NCBI GenBank assembly: GCA_902558375.1
Contig: CACEDQ010000008.1
Location: 1-47,747, forward strand
Source: an uncultured SAR86 cluster bacterium
Lineage (GTDB): Bacteria > Pseudomonadota > Gammaproteobacteria > Magnimaribacterales > D2472
Direction: 5' to 3'
DNA length: 47,747 nucleotides
The notes below the pieces were generated by a model. That model was not told the origin of the DNA. It saw nothing but the letters and a program-made list of their open reading frames with translations, and made no database searches. Position 1 is the stretch's first letter. The number at the start of each line of letters is the position of its first letter. A program made the translations under genes and the position numbers. This document shows, in pieces, positions 25,425 to 34,327 of this stretch.

Positions 25425-26748
25425 ACTTAATTTCAATATAATCTATAAGTAATCTACCCCTATCTTTGTCCTCAAAGTTTGAACATTCAGCATCTTGACA
25501 GTACCTTGATGTGTCGGGACTTCCGCCACCATTACCTCCAGATGCTACATTTAATATTAAATAAAAGTCTTCATTAAATGGCCAGTATTCATTATTAAAC
25601 TCACTTCTGTCATCTTTGTTTATTGTGAAATATGGTTCCGTTTGTGTATCTAAGAAATATTCAATTTTATCGGTTTGCCATCTCATTGTGACTGAATGGA
25701 ACTTATCGTAAAAATCAACATCTGCCGGAACGGCTTCAATTTTCCAAATATTTCTTGATGTTCCTGTTGTACCAAAATGGATTGTAGATTGAGTTTCATA
25801 TGCTTGATGGTTCTGCATATGTTCTACTAAGTCATTTTCTCCATCATTTGGCCATTTTTTTTGTCCTTCTACAAAACCTTGTGGAAGCATCCAAATTGCT
25901 GGCCAATGGCCCATTCCCTCTGGATGTTTGAAACATACTGTAACTTCGGAACCAGTTGAAATAACTTTTTTGCCTGAGGTCATAATTCTAGCTGAAGTAT
26001 AATCCCATGTATAAGCGCAATCTTTATCAGCACAATATGGATCCTCAAATGGACTGGTACTATTATAGATCGGCTGTATTTTTAAATACCCATTTTCAAT
26101 AAATGCATTTTCAGTTGTATTTGTTTCAGAATTACAATTTTTTGAATACCCTTCATTGCAACTTGTATAGTATTGCAATTCATTGTTACCCCAGCCTTGA
26201 ACATAATCAGAGTCCCCATTTGGGCAGCCAGGAGTTGCACAAAAACCATTTGATTCTTGATATGTAAAGATTGCATTATCTAATATATTATTAGAAAACT
26301 CTTCAATCCAATAACTTGAGCCAGTATTTTCTGGATCTTTACAATATGAGCTTTTATCTTCAGCATAAATATCATTTCCAGATCCGCTAGATTCAGTAAC
26401 TTGGACAGTTACAGATTTAGTAACTGTATTTTGTGCACTCTCACCTCTACAAGTAAGCGTATACGTATAGGTACCAACCTGATCTAGGGTAAGTGATTCT
26501 GATCCAGAACCAGTTGCTTTAGTACCATCCCAGTCACCACTACCATTACATTCAATAGCATTGGTAGTTGTCCATGATAATTCAACAGTATTACCCGCCG
26601 TTATAGATTCAGGAGAGGCTGAAAAAGTATTAATAACTGGATTAAAGACTGTAGGTGGTTGTGGTTCTGGCGAGCCACCACCTCCGCCTCCACCACAAGA
26701 CACAAGAATAATAGTTAACAATAGGTTAAAAACGATTTTATGATTCAT
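25414..26748 (-). CDS. GH16 family (laminarinase-like) lipoprotein with Ig-like domain
   Basis: Secreted beta-glucan hydrolase candidate of 444 residues. In order: a lipoprotein signal with lipobox LVSC (C18), a seven-glycine and proline linker (19-33), an Ig/PKD-like domain (about 36-118, NTFSASPESITAGNTVELSW), and a GH16 catalytic domain (about 140-440). The catalytic motif is ENDLVE, with nucleophile E304, D306 and acid/base E309 in GENDLVEHM; the usual second residue is Ile or Val, so Asn here is unusual. HWPAIWMLP (281-289) and the closing DYIEI are GH16 features. At least ten cysteines in the catalytic part suggest disulfides. Substrate may be laminarin, by family analogy. It lies 32 bases after the AGCS gene. 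Confidence 0.88.
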   Translation of the reverse strand: MNHKIVFNLLLTIILVSCGGGGGGGSPEPQPPTVFNPVINTFSASPESITAGNTVELSWTTTNAIECNGSGDWDGTKATGSGSESLTLDQVGTYTYTLTCRGESAQNTVTKSVTVQVTESSGSGNDIYAEDKSSYCKDPENTGSSYWIEEFSNNILDNAIFTYQESNGFCATPGCPNGDSDYVQGWGNNELQYYTSCNEGYSKNCNSETNTTENAFIENGYLKIQPIYNSTSPFEDPYCADKDCAYTWDYTSARIMTSGKKVISTGSEVTVCFKHPEGMGHWPAIWMLPQGFVEGQKKWPNDGENDLVEHMQNHQAYETQSTIHFGTTGTSRNIWKIEAVPADVDFYDKFHSVTMRWQTDKIEYFLDTQTEPYFTINKDDRSEFNNEYWPFNEDFYLILNVASGGNGGGSPDTSRYCQDAECSNFEDKDRGRLLIDYIEIKSID

Positions 26749-26780
26749 TGAATATTTTTTATTAAAAAGAAATTATTATA

Positions 26781-28451
26781 TTAGCTTTTAGATGTGAAAT
26801 CATTAGTTAACTGTTTCATTTCACCTCTTAAAACAAATAATGCAATTAAGTTTGGTATTGAGACCAAAGCCACAACAACATATGCAATATTCCATACGAT
26901 AGTGGTATCAATTACTGCAGCTAAAATGAAACATAAAACATAAAAATTTCTATACCAAAATACACCCCTTTCACCAAAAATGTATGCAGTTGATCTATCA
27001 CCGTAATAACACCAAGTAATAGCAGTTGAAAATGCAAACAATAGCAATGCTATTGCAACGAGTTTACCTCCGTAATCACCAAAAGTTCCCTGTGAAAAAG
27101 CTTTAGCAGTTAATTCAGCAGAGCTTACAAGAGATTTTCCTTCAAGTATAACTGGATCAATTATTTTTCCATCAACAACGTTCAATGTACCTGAATATAA
27201 ATTCTTGCTTGAATTATTCTTAACTAGAACATTCTCTGCTATTGATCTTGAATGAAGAATAGTTATGTCTGAATTAATCAATTTACCATTTTCAATTGTT
27301 AGTTCTCCGCTATATTCAGAAACATTAGACTTTATTGATTGAACATAATTTGTTAGTTCATTTATATGGTCAGGAAAAACATACGATCCATCAGTATTTT
27401 TTTCATCGCTGTAGATTCCCTCAAGAATAACCATGTCTGTTTTTGCAAAAGTTGTATCAAATTTTTGTGTCCATACTCCACTTGATAAAATAACTAAAGC
27501 TGTAACACTGCAAACTACAATAGTATCTATAAAGGGTTCTAGTATTGAAACAACACCTTGGTCAATAGATTTATTCTTTGATGATGCGTGAGCTATTGGA
27601 GATGAACCTTGCCCAGCTTCATTTGAGTATAAACCTCTGGCAACACCATATTTTAAACTCATAGCAAAGCTTGCACCCAAAAAACCACCAACTGCAGCTG
27701 AGCCAGTAAAGACTTGAGAAAAAATAGCGTTAAATGAAGGAATAATATTTTGATAATTTTCTGTAAGTATTACCAAAGCTCCTCCAAAATATATCAATCC
27801 CATAATAGGTATTATTTTGCTAGCAACTGATGCTATTCTCCTGATTCCACCAATAATAATTATCCACAACAAGATTCCTAAAAATAATCCAGTGAATAAT
27901 TTTGGGACAGAAAATTCAGTATTCATAACCAATGCTATATTATTGATTTGCGGCATGTTTCCTGATCCGATAGCAGTAATCATCATTAAAAATGCAAATA
28001 AAATACCTGCCCATTTCATATTTAATGCGTGCTCAATGTAATACATAGGTCCACCTGAAATACTGCCATCTGCAAGTTTTGTTCTATATTTATGGCCCAT
28101 TGTTACTTCTACGAATTTTGTAGTCATGCCAAATATAGCTGTAATCCACATCCAAAATATAGCTGCAGGACCACCAGTCCATATAGCAAGGGCTACCCCA
28201 CCAATATTACCTGTACCAACAGCTCCAGACATAGCCGTTGTAAGAGCCTCAAAAGCAGTTGTTTCGCCCTCTCCATCTATCTTCTTATTTTTACCAGAGA
28301 CTAAATGCCAAGCTTTGCCAAAAAACCTAAATTGAGGAAAACCAAGATATATAGTAAAAAATATACCTGTTCCAACTAATAAAATTGGGAACCACCATGA
28401 TCCACTTAAATTGCCATCAAGTAATATTAAAAATTCATTAAATTGGTCCAT
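26781..28451 (-). CDS. Sodium:alanine/glycine symporter, AGCS family, with an extra domain
   Basis: Na+-driven amino acid importer of 556 residues. AGCS signatures are AMSGAVGTGNIGGVALAI (73-90), ISGGPMYYIEHAL (131-143) and GLYSNEAGQGSSPIAHA (273-289). A typical member has about 450 residues; the excess is a hydrophilic insert at about 328-442 between two helices, probably extracytoplasmic, containing a duplicated unit of about 30 residues. FAFSTAITWCYYGDRS (472-487) resumes the normal transporter. Coupling to sodium fits the Nqr and NhaB genes in the window. The gene is 3 bases after the glutaredoxin gene and likely in its operon. Confidence 0.93.
   Translation of the reverse strand: MDQFNEFLILLDGNLSGSWWFPILLVGTGIFFTIYLGFPQFRFFGKAWHLVSGKNKKIDGEGETTAFEALTTAMSGAVGTGNIGGVALAIWTGGPAAIFWMWITAIFGMTTKFVEVTMGHKYRTKLADGSISGGPMYYIEHALNMKWAGILFAFLMMITAIGSGNMPQINNIALVMNTEFSVPKLFTGLFLGILLWIIIIGGIRRIASVASKIIPIMGLIYFGGALVILTENYQNIIPSFNAIFSQVFTGSAAVGGFLGASFAMSLKYGVARGLYSNEAGQGSSPIAHASSKNKSIDQGVVSILEPFIDTIVVCSVTALVILSSGVWTQKFDTTFAKTDMVILEGIYSDEKNTDGSYVFPDHINELTNYVQSIKSNVSEYSGELTIENGKLINSDITILHSRSIAENVLVKNNSSKNLYSGTLNVVDGKIIDPVILEGKSLVSSAELTAKAFSQGTFGDYGGKLVAIALLLFAFSTAITWCYYGDRSTAYIFGERGVFWYRNFYVLCFILAAVIDTTIVWNIAYVVVALVSIPNLIALFVLRGEMKQLTNDFTSKS
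27105..27314 (-). repeat. Duplicated unit of about 30 residues in the AGCS insert
   Basis: Residues 380-410 (YSGELTIENGKLI...) and 419-449 (YSGTLNVVDGKII...) of the symporter align along their length: YSG-x-L, GK-[LI]-I, then D-x-x-IL and a Ser-rich end. The units look like beta hairpins. I do not know this arrangement in other AGCS proteins. Confidence 0.6.
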
Positions 28452-28454
28452 AAT

Positions 28455-28685
28455 TTATTCCTTATTTTGCCACCAAGCCTCTAGTTCCGTGTAACCACCA
28501 ATATCATTACCATCTATTTTGATCTGAGGAAATGTTCTTGCTGTAGGAAAAATATTAAAGAATTCCTCTCTGGTAAAATCTTTATCTAATTCTTTATAAA
28601 GATATTCAAACCCCTCTCTTTCGCACAAAGCTTTTGCTTTATCACAGTATGGGCAGAAGGTTTTTCCGTATATTTCAATCATCAT
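28455..28685 (-). CDS. Glutaredoxin (dithiol, CPYC)
   Basis: 76-residue glutathione-dependent disulfide reductase with CPYC at residues 11-14 and the TFPQIKIDGNDIGGYTEL segment that forms the cis-proline and GG glutathione site. Two ATGs open the frame; AAGGA about 8 bases upstream favours the first. It is divergent from the SDR gene and leads into the AGCS gene after 3 bases. Close to GrxA/GrxC-type proteins, but I cannot choose a symbol. Confidence 0.93.
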   Translation of the reverse strand: MMIEIYGKTFCPYCDKAKALCEREGFEYLYKELDKDFTREEFFNIFPTARTFPQIKIDGNDIGGYTELEAWWQNKE

Positions 28686-28712
28686 GATATTATTCCTTTA
28701 TTATTAATTTAT

Positions 28713-28718
28713 TATAAT
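28713..28718 (+). promoter_or_regulatory. TATAAT directly before the SDR start (leaderless candidate)
   Basis: A perfect TATAAT ends 4 bases before the ATG at 28723, and no Shine-Dalgarno exists. Transcription would start at or very near the A of the ATG. Confidence 0.4.
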
Positions 28719-28722
28719 CAAA

Positions 28723-29490
28723 ATGTCATTATTTAGCCTTAAAGATAAATCAATTTTAATAACCGGTAGTTCTAAAGGTATTGGAAAGTCTATAGCTCAC
28801 CAATCTGCGCTTATGGGCGCTAAAGTGATTATATCATCAAGAAAGCTGGATGCTTGTGAAGCAACTGCTAAGGAGATAAATGATGATATTGGTGAAGAAG
28901 TTGCTTTTCCGATAGCTTGCAATATCGCTGATGACGATCAATTAAAAAATCTTACAGATAAAACAATTGAGACTTTAGGAACTATTGATACCTTGATTTG
29001 TAATGCTGCAACAAATACATTTATGGGTTCTATGCTTGATATGAGCATTGAACAGTTTGATAAAGTGATGCATAACAACATAAGATCTAATCAACTACTT
29101 TGCAATCTCTGCCTTCCGCATATGATTGAAAAACAAGATGGTTCAATAATAATTATATCTAGTATTGCTGCTATTAAAGGCAGCTCAATGCTTGGTGCTT
29201 ATAATGTAAGCAAAGCTGCTGATGTAATGATCGTTAAAAACATAGCTGCTGAATTTGGACATAAAAATATTAGAGCTAACTCCATAGCACCAGGACTGAT
29301 AAAAACAGATTTTGCTAAGGGTTTATGGGAAAATCCAGATATTCTTGAGATGGTACTTCAAACTAATCCAATGAAGAGAATTGGTCAACCGGATGAGGTG
29401 GCTGGAGCTGCAATCTTATTGTCATCAAAAGCAGGTAACTATATTAATGGGCAAACAATTGTTATAGATGGAGGCACTACTGCTGTGTAA
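28723..29490 (+). CDS. Short-chain dehydrogenase/reductase (SDR)
   Basis: 255-residue classical SDR. The nucleotide motif TGSSKGIG is at 14-21, CNAA at 93-96 (in place of NNAG), catalytic S147, Y160 and K164 (YNVSK), and a C-terminal YINGQTIVIDGG. The serine-rich segment after GSS and the R40 after the second strand (SSRK) suggest NADPH use. It resembles DHRS4/FabG-like carbonyl reductases, and substrate is unknown. It stands alone on the plus strand and overlaps holB by 14 bases at its end. Confidence 0.9.
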   Translation: MSLFSLKDKSILITGSSKGIGKSIAHQSALMGAKVIISSRKLDACEATAKEINDDIGEEVAFPIACNIADDDQLKNLTDKTIETLGTIDTLICNAATNTFMGSMLDMSIEQFDKVMHNNIRSNQLLCNLCLPHMIEKQDGSIIIISSIAAIKGSSMLGAYNVSKAADVMIVKNIAAEFGHKNIRANSIAPGLIKTDFAKGLWENPDILEMVLQTNPMKRIGQPDEVAGAAILLSSKAGNYINGQTIVIDGGTTAV

Positions 29491-30460
29491 TAGATTGTTT
29501 TAATTCACTACAAAAATAATTTAGCACATGACTCTCATTAATTGATGAAACTTCAAAAAATTCATATCTAAGGTTATTTAAATCCATAATAATGTTTGAT
29601 ATTTTTAAATTACTAAATTTTACTTTATTAAAATATTTATAAGATCCACTTAATTCTTCGTTGATGATATTTGATCTCAAAATTATTTTTAAAAACTCTA
29701 CTAAGTAATTAATTTTTGTAATAAAGCTAACATCTAACTCATTAATAAATTTAATAGCTTGTGATTGATCAATTTTTACAGAAATAAAATCAATAATAAT
29801 TGATAAAAAATCTTTATATGAATTTTGTTTATCATTTTGAATATCTTCAACTATCGAAAAAGGAGTTGCATAGCTGGGGAAATTCATAGAATTATAGTCA
29901 CTTATTCCAATAGATTTTAACCATGTATCAATTTCTGGATCTGATATAAAAGGGATGTTAATAACCTGACATCTACTATAAATTGTTTGAGCTAATGATT
30001 TAGATCTGCTAGTTGTCATAATTATATAAGAATTTGCAGATGGTTCTTCGAGCGATTTTAAAAGTGCATTTTGAGCAATATTGTTCATAGTATCCGCATT
30101 AATCATGCATACAACTTTGTTTGCAGCAATCGATGGCGTTAAATTTAAAAAGGATAATACATCCTTAAATCCTTTATCTTCATCCCAGTTACCAGTTACC
30201 TTATTTCTTTTGATATCTTTTAAAACAAGTTTTTCTTTATCTAAAAAGTAAAAATCTGGATGATTGTTTTTTAATAATAGGTTTTTATGATTATCAGATA
30301 GTTCATTATCAAAATTTGCAATAATTTTTTCGGATAGAGCCCTGGCTAATAATTTCTTGCCAACCCCCTTGGGACCATTAATAATTATGCCGTGTGGCAA
30401 ACTTTTAAAATTAATTGAATCTAGAATGTCTTGCAACCAGATACATTTATCAATATTCAT
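29477..30460 (-). CDS. holB: DNA polymerase III subunit delta' (HolB)
   Basis: Clamp-loader subunit of 327 residues. A P-loop-like GPKGVGKK is at 29-36, followed by NHPDFYFLDKEK, the NNIAQNALLKSLEEPS sensor region and SRCQVINIPF. The clamp-loader SRC motif is kept. Only few cysteines are present, so the zinc module of E. coli HolB is lost or altered. The C-terminal collar domain is divergent and Asn/Lys rich. It overlaps tmk by 4 bases, as expected from the tmk-holB pairing in gammaproteobacteria. Confidence 0.92.
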   Translation of the reverse strand: MNIDKCIWLQDILDSINFKSLPHGIIINGPKGVGKKLLARALSEKIIANFDNELSDNHKNLLLKNNHPDFYFLDKEKLVLKDIKRNKVTGNWDEDKGFKDVLSFLNLTPSIAANKVVCMINADTMNNIAQNALLKSLEEPSANSYIIMTTSRSKSLAQTIYSRCQVINIPFISDPEIDTWLKSIGISDYNSMNFPSYATPFSIVEDIQNDKQNSYKDFLSIIIDFISVKIDQSQAIKFINELDVSFITKINYLVEFLKIILRSNIINEELSGSYKYFNKVKFSNLKISNIIMDLNNLRYEFFEVSSINESHVLNYFCSELKQSITQQ

Positions 30461-31053
30461 AATAATTTATCAATAATTTTTACAATATGTTTATGAATAG
30501 TATCTATGGTCATACTTGCATCAACAACTTTAATTCTATCTTTATTTTGATTTGCTAATTCCAAGTATCCATTTCTAACTTTCTGAAAAAAACTATTTCC
30601 AGCAGATTCAATTCTGTCTTTTTTATCATTAAACTTTCTTTTAAAGCCCTCTTCTACAACTATATCAAGTAAAAAGGTAATATCTGGTGTTGGGCAGTTA
30701 GAAAATTTTATAAGGCTATTAATTACATTAAGAGATAAGCCTCTTCCATATCCTTGATAAGCAATTGAAGCGTCATAAAACCTATCAAATAGAATTATAT
30801 CTTTATCAGAATTTAATATTTTTTCATTTATTAATTGAGCTCTAGCTGAAAACATTAAAAGAAGTTCTGATTCATTCGATAGAGTTAAAGGTGAGTTTAA
30901 AAGAATATCTCTAATTTTCTCACCTGCATCAGTTGAGCCTGGTTCTCTTAAAATTTCTATTGAATAATCTTTATTTTTTAAATATTCCTCAAGCATTTGG
31001 ATTTGTGTCGACTTACCAACACCTTCAATGCCTTCAAATGTAATTATTTTCAT
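30457..31053 (-). CDS. tmk: Thymidylate kinase
   Basis: Phosphorylates dTMP to dTDP. The 198 residues show the P-loop GIEGVGKST at 8-16, the DR motif LFDRFYDASIAYQGYGRGL near 88-106, LREPG near 35, and a LID region with KDRIESAG. It overlaps both mltG and holB by 4 bases, giving a tight three-gene unit. Confidence 0.95.
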   Translation of the reverse strand: MKIITFEGIEGVGKSTQIQMLEEYLKNKDYSIEILREPGSTDAGEKIRDILLNSPLTLSNESELLLMFSARAQLINEKILNSDKDIILFDRFYDASIAYQGYGRGLSLNVINSLIKFSNCPTPDITFLLDIVVEEGFKRKFNDKKDRIESAGNSFFQKVRNGYLELANQNKDRIKVVDASMTIDTIHKHIVKIIDKLL

Positions 31054-32006
31054 TTATCTAGTCCGAATTTTTTTATCATATTTAGGTGCTCATCATAGGT
31101 TTTAGAAAAATAATGAGAAGTTGGGGAATCTGCAACAAAAAATAAGTACTCACCAGGTTCGCTTGTTATAGCTGCTTCAATAGAGCTCAATGATGAAATA
31201 GAAATTGGAGTTGGCGGTAAACCTTTTATCATGTATGTATTGTATAGATTATTTTTATCAAGAATATCAGTTTTTCTAATATCACCATCAAAATTTGGTA
31301 ACAACCCATAAATAATTGTTGGATCAGCTTGAAGCTTCATTCCTAAAGTGATTCTTTTTAAAAAAACACTAGAAATAGCAGGTTTTTCAGTATTATTACC
31401 TGCTTCTTTTTCTATTATTGAGGCAAGAATTAATGCTTGATATTTATTATCTAATAAACCTTTGTTCGATTCAGATATCCAAATATCAGTAAGCACTTTG
31501 TTAAGTTTTTTATGACTATTGTTGAGAATAGATGATGCATTAAAACCTTTCTTGAAGAAATAAGTATCTGGATAAAAAATACCTTCTTTAAAAGGATAAT
31601 TAGTATCTATGCAAGACAAATTTTCACAATCATTATTTAGAGAACTATTTTTAATTAGCTCAATAATTTCATAACGATTCATTCCTTCTATGAGAGTTAT
31701 TGTGTGTGTGTATGTTTCTCCCGTCACAAAACGAGCAAAAAGTTCTTGAAGAGTGAGACCGGTTATCTTGTATTCACCAGCTTGAAAAGATGAAATTGAA
31801 TTTACTTTTAGAAAAACTTTAAAGTAAAAATTATTTATTAATGAACCTGAATTAAGAATATCAAGCGTTGATAGCATTGACGACCCACTTTCGATTTCTA
31901 TAAATTCTTTGTTAATTTCTGGATAGGATGATAAAAAAGCTTTATATGGTCCAATGAATGACAAGAATAGTATAAAAACAATAAAAAGTGTTCTAGCTAA
32001 TAACAT
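31050..32006 (-). CDS. mltG: Endolytic murein transglycosylase MltG (YceG)
   Basis: Cleaves nascent peptidoglycan and ends glycan strands. The 318-residue protein has an N-terminal membrane anchor (about 3-24), a LysM-like region (about 35-95), and the catalytic YceG domain. The key glutamate is E199 in ASIIEKEAG, and KLQADPTIIYG (224-234) is diagnostic. It starts 24 bases beyond the acpP terminator, so it needs its own promoter or read-through. No fabF or pabC lies between acpP and mltG, unlike E. coli. Confidence 0.95.
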   Translation of the reverse strand: MLLARTLFIVFILFLSFIGPYKAFLSSYPEINKEFIEIESGSSMLSTLDILNSGSLINNFYFKVFLKVNSISSFQAGEYKITGLTLQELFARFVTGETYTHTITLIEGMNRYEIIELIKNSSLNNDCENLSCIDTNYPFKEGIFYPDTYFFKKGFNASSILNNSHKKLNKVLTDIWISESNKGLLDNKYQALILASIIEKEAGNNTEKPAISSVFLKRITLGMKLQADPTIIYGLLPNFDGDIRKTDILDKNNLYNTYMIKGLPPTPISISSLSSIEAAITSEPGEYLFFVADSPTSHYFSKTYDEHLNMIKKFGLDK

Positions 32007-32022
32007 TTGTTATTTATAGCTT

Positions 32023-32060
32023 AAAAAAAAACGAGATTCTATTAATTTATAGAATCTCGT
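32023..32060 (-). terminator. Strong terminator after acpP
   Basis: ACGAGATTCTAT (32031-32042) and ATAGAATCTCGT (32049-32060) form a 12-base perfect stem with a 6-base loop. On the minus strand it is followed by 8-9 T residues (32031-32023). It lies 51 bases after the acpP stop and before mltG. It probably caps the abundant acpP message and limits read-through into mltG-tmk-holB. Confidence 0.88.
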
Positions 32061-32111
32061 TATATTTTGATACAAATGATAATTAAAATTAATTATACAA
32101 TATGATAGTTT

Positions 32112-32342
32112 TTATGAATTAGAATTTATATATTCTACTGCCTCATTAACTGTAGAAATCTTTTCTGCGTCCTCGTCTGCAATCTCAAGATCAAATTCTT
32201 CTTCTAGTGCCATAACAAGCTCAACCGTGTCTAGTGAATCGGCTCCAAGATCATCGACAAAAGATGAGTCGCTTTGAATCTCATCTAAAGATGTTCCTAG
32301 TTGATCACTAACGATTTTTTTAACTCTGTCTTCAATACTCAT
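32112..32342 (-). CDS. acpP: Acyl carrier protein
   Basis: Carries growing acyl chains on 4'-phosphopantetheine in fatty acid synthesis. The 76-residue acidic protein has the attachment serine S36 in [18 protein letters not shown]. Length and sequence are standard. A clear GGAG ribosome site lies about 5 bases before the ATG. It is separated from fabG by 77 bases and ends in a strong terminator, so a separate abundant message is likely. Confidence 0.98.
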   Translation of the reverse strand: MSIEDRVKKIVSDQLGTSLDEIQSDSSFVDDLGADSLDTVELVMALEEEFDLEIADEDAEKISTVNEAVEYINSNS

Positions 32343-32419
32343 AAATACTCCAAGGTAAAAACGTCGACATTTTACATCTATTTAATACAAGATGCACATT
32401 TATTTTCAAACTTAACTTC

Positions 32420-33136
32420 TTAGTACATAAATAAACCACCATCTACTGAGATGGTTTGGCCAGTTATATAGGAAGCATCATTGCTTGCTAAAAAAACAAC
32501 CAAATCAGCAATATCATTAGCTGAACCAAGTCTTTTTAATGGTATTTCATTAATAAGCTTTTCTTTTGCGTCACCTTCAAGATATGAGGTCATATCAGTC
32601 TCTATAAAGCCAGGTGCAACTGAATTTACAGTAATACCTCTAGAACCAACTTCTTTAGCAAGAGATTTAGTGAAGCCGCTCAGACCAGCTTTTGCTGAAG
32701 AATAATTTACTTGGCCAGGATTACCCATCAACCCAGAAACTGATGATATATTAATAATTCTTCCATATCTGTTTTTAATCATATTTTTAATGAGTGCCTT
32801 AGTTAGATTAAAAGTTCCAGTAAGATTGGTAGCTATTACATTGTCCCATTCTTCATCTCTCATTCTCAAAAAAAGCTGATCAGATGTTATCCCAGCATTA
32901 TTAATTAATATACTAGGCTTTAAATTATTATCTTTTAAGTATTCAACACAATTATTAATTGAACTTCTGTCTGCTATATCTAAGGCTAGCGGGATTAAAT
33001 TGTCTTGCTTGTTTTCAAATTTAAACTCACTTCTAGAGGTTCCAATAACTGTATGACCTAGTTGTGCAAAACTTTCAGCTATGGCAGTACCAATTCCTCT
33101 TGATGCACCGGATATAAATACAACTTCTTTGTTCAT
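32420..33136 (-). CDS. fabG: 3-oxoacyl-ACP reductase FabG
   Basis: NADPH-dependent reductase of the elongation cycle. The 238-residue SDR has GASRGIG at 10-16, NNAG at 79-82, catalytic S132, Y145 and K149 (NYSSAK), and the FabG-type VNSVAPGFIETDM and TGQTISVDGGLFMY end. Its place between fabD and acpP fixes the identity among SDRs. It overlaps fabD by 4 bases. Confidence 0.96.
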   Translation of the reverse strand: MNKEVVFISGASRGIGTAIAESFAQLGHTVIGTSRSEFKFENKQDNLIPLALDIADRSSINNCVEYLKDNNLKPSILINNAGITSDQLFLRMRDEEWDNVIATNLTGTFNLTKALIKNMIKNRYGRIINISSVSGLMGNPGQVNYSSAKAGLSGFTKSLAKEVGSRGITVNSVAPGFIETDMTSYLEGDAKEKLINEIPLKRLGSANDIADLVVFLASNDASYITGQTISVDGGLFMY

Positions 33137-34053
33137 AATAATTCTCTTAAATCATCCTCAAATGTTTCAGAAGACATTGACAGGATATTATCTAGTCCAT
33201 TCGTTTTTGCAAGTCCAGATAAAACCTTCCCAGGACCACATTCAATTACAATCCCATCAAAAGTCTTTATATATTCCATTGTTTTAGTCCATTGCACGGG
33301 TAAGGTCAGTTGCTCTATAAGTTTTTTTGGAATATTTGTAATATCCTCTTCAATTTTTGCATCAACATTATGTATTACTGAAATTTTAGGCATATTAAAC
33401 ATGCATTTGTCTAATTCTTTTTTAAAGATGCTAGCAGCTTCATCCATCAAACTGCAATGTGAAGCTACACTTACTTTTAACTGTATACACCTTTTTGCAC
33501 CAGCCTCTTTACATTTATTGGCAGCAATTGTTGCTGCCTCATCAGACCCCGCTATTACTACTTGATTTGGCGAGTTTATATTGGCGGGACTTATAACTTT
33601 ACCAGTTTCCTGCTCAACCGCCTTACATATTTGATTTATTTCATTAAGGTCTAAATTTAGGATCGCAAACATTGAGCCTTTTTGTGAATTTTCCATGCAC
33701 TTACCACGTTTATGTACAAGTGAAATAGCATCATCAATCGTGATTGAATTCGAAGCAAGTAATGCAGAATACTCACCAAGTGAGTGTCCTGCTAATAGAT
33801 TTGGGGTTATATCAAAAAGATCTAAAAATTTTTTGTAATATAAATACGATGCAATTATTAATGCTGGTTGAGTTATTGATGTTTTATTAAGATCTTCTTC
33901 TGGACCATTTTTAATGCAGTTAACTATGTCGATATCTAAAACTTCTTTTGATAGTTTAGTAACATTGTTAAGCTCATCTTCTGAAAAAGAATTAAGCATG
34001 CCGATGGATTGTGAACCTTGACCTGGAAAGATTAGACTTATATGCCTTGGCAT
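33133..34053 (-). CDS. fabD: Malonyl-CoA:ACP transacylase FabD
   Basis: Loads malonate onto ACP. The 306 residues begin with IFPGQGSQ (8-15) and carry the nucleophile S91 in AGHSLGEYSAL, with histidine in VASHCSLMD near 200. It follows rpmF by 7 bases. In E. coli plsX and fabH stand between rpmF and fabD; here both are missing. Confidence 0.96.
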   Translation of the reverse strand: MPRHISLIFPGQGSQSIGMLNSFSEDELNNVTKLSKEVLDIDIVNCIKNGPEEDLNKTSITQPALIIASYLYYKKFLDLFDITPNLLAGHSLGEYSALLASNSITIDDAISLVHKRGKCMENSQKGSMFAILNLDLNEINQICKAVEQETGKVISPANINSPNQVVIAGSDEAATIAANKCKEAGAKRCIQLKVSVASHCSLMDEAASIFKKELDKCMFNMPKISVIHNVDAKIEEDITNIPKKLIEQLTLPVQWTKTMEYIKTFDGIVIECGPGKVLSGLAKTNGLDNILSMSSETFEDDLRELL

Positions 34054-34060
34054 TATCTAT

Positions 34061-34270
34061 TTAGACAGAGGTTTCTTCTGATTCCTCTTTTTCAACTTTT
34101 CTTAAATCTTTAACAAGTCTACCCTTGTAAAAACCATCTTTGGTCATTTGATGACGTGCATGCTTTTCACCAGAAACTGGATCAATAGATAGAGTTGATG
34201 CTTTAAGAGAGTCATGAGATCTTCTCTGCCCTCTTCTAGATCTTGTTACTTTACTTTTTTGAACTGCCAT
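34061..34270 (-). CDS. rpmF: Ribosomal protein bL32
   Basis: 69 residues starting [19 protein letters not shown], the normal bL32 beginning, followed by [20 protein letters not shown] charged tail of about 14 residues ([12 protein letters not shown] end) extends beyond the usual 57-residue E. coli protein. AAGGGT lies before the ATG. It heads rpmF-fabD-fabG-acpP and is isolated from rluC by a terminator. yceD, usual upstream partner, is not here. Confidence 0.96.
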   Translation of the reverse strand: MAVQKSKVTRSRRGQRRSHDSLKASTLSIDPVSGEKHARHQMTKDGFYKGRLVKDLRKVEKEESEETSV

Positions 34271-34282
34271 AGTTACCCTTAA

Positions 34283-34312
34283 AAAAAACGTATCCTATCA
34301 AAATTATAGGAT
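34283..34312 (-). terminator. Terminator after rluC
   Basis: ATCCTAT (34292-34298) and ATAGGAT (34306-34312) form a 7-base stem with a 7-base loop. On the minus strand, after ACG, it is followed by eight T residues (34290-34283 region). It sits 16 bases after the rluC stop and directly before the rpmF ribosome site. Confidence 0.65.
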
Positions 34313-34327
34313 TATTGGTAGATATAT

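Noticed and set aside
26561-26743. Plus-strand frame with a run of prolines
   Set aside because: It is the antisense reading of the glycine linker and Ig-like domain of the GH16 lipoprotein.
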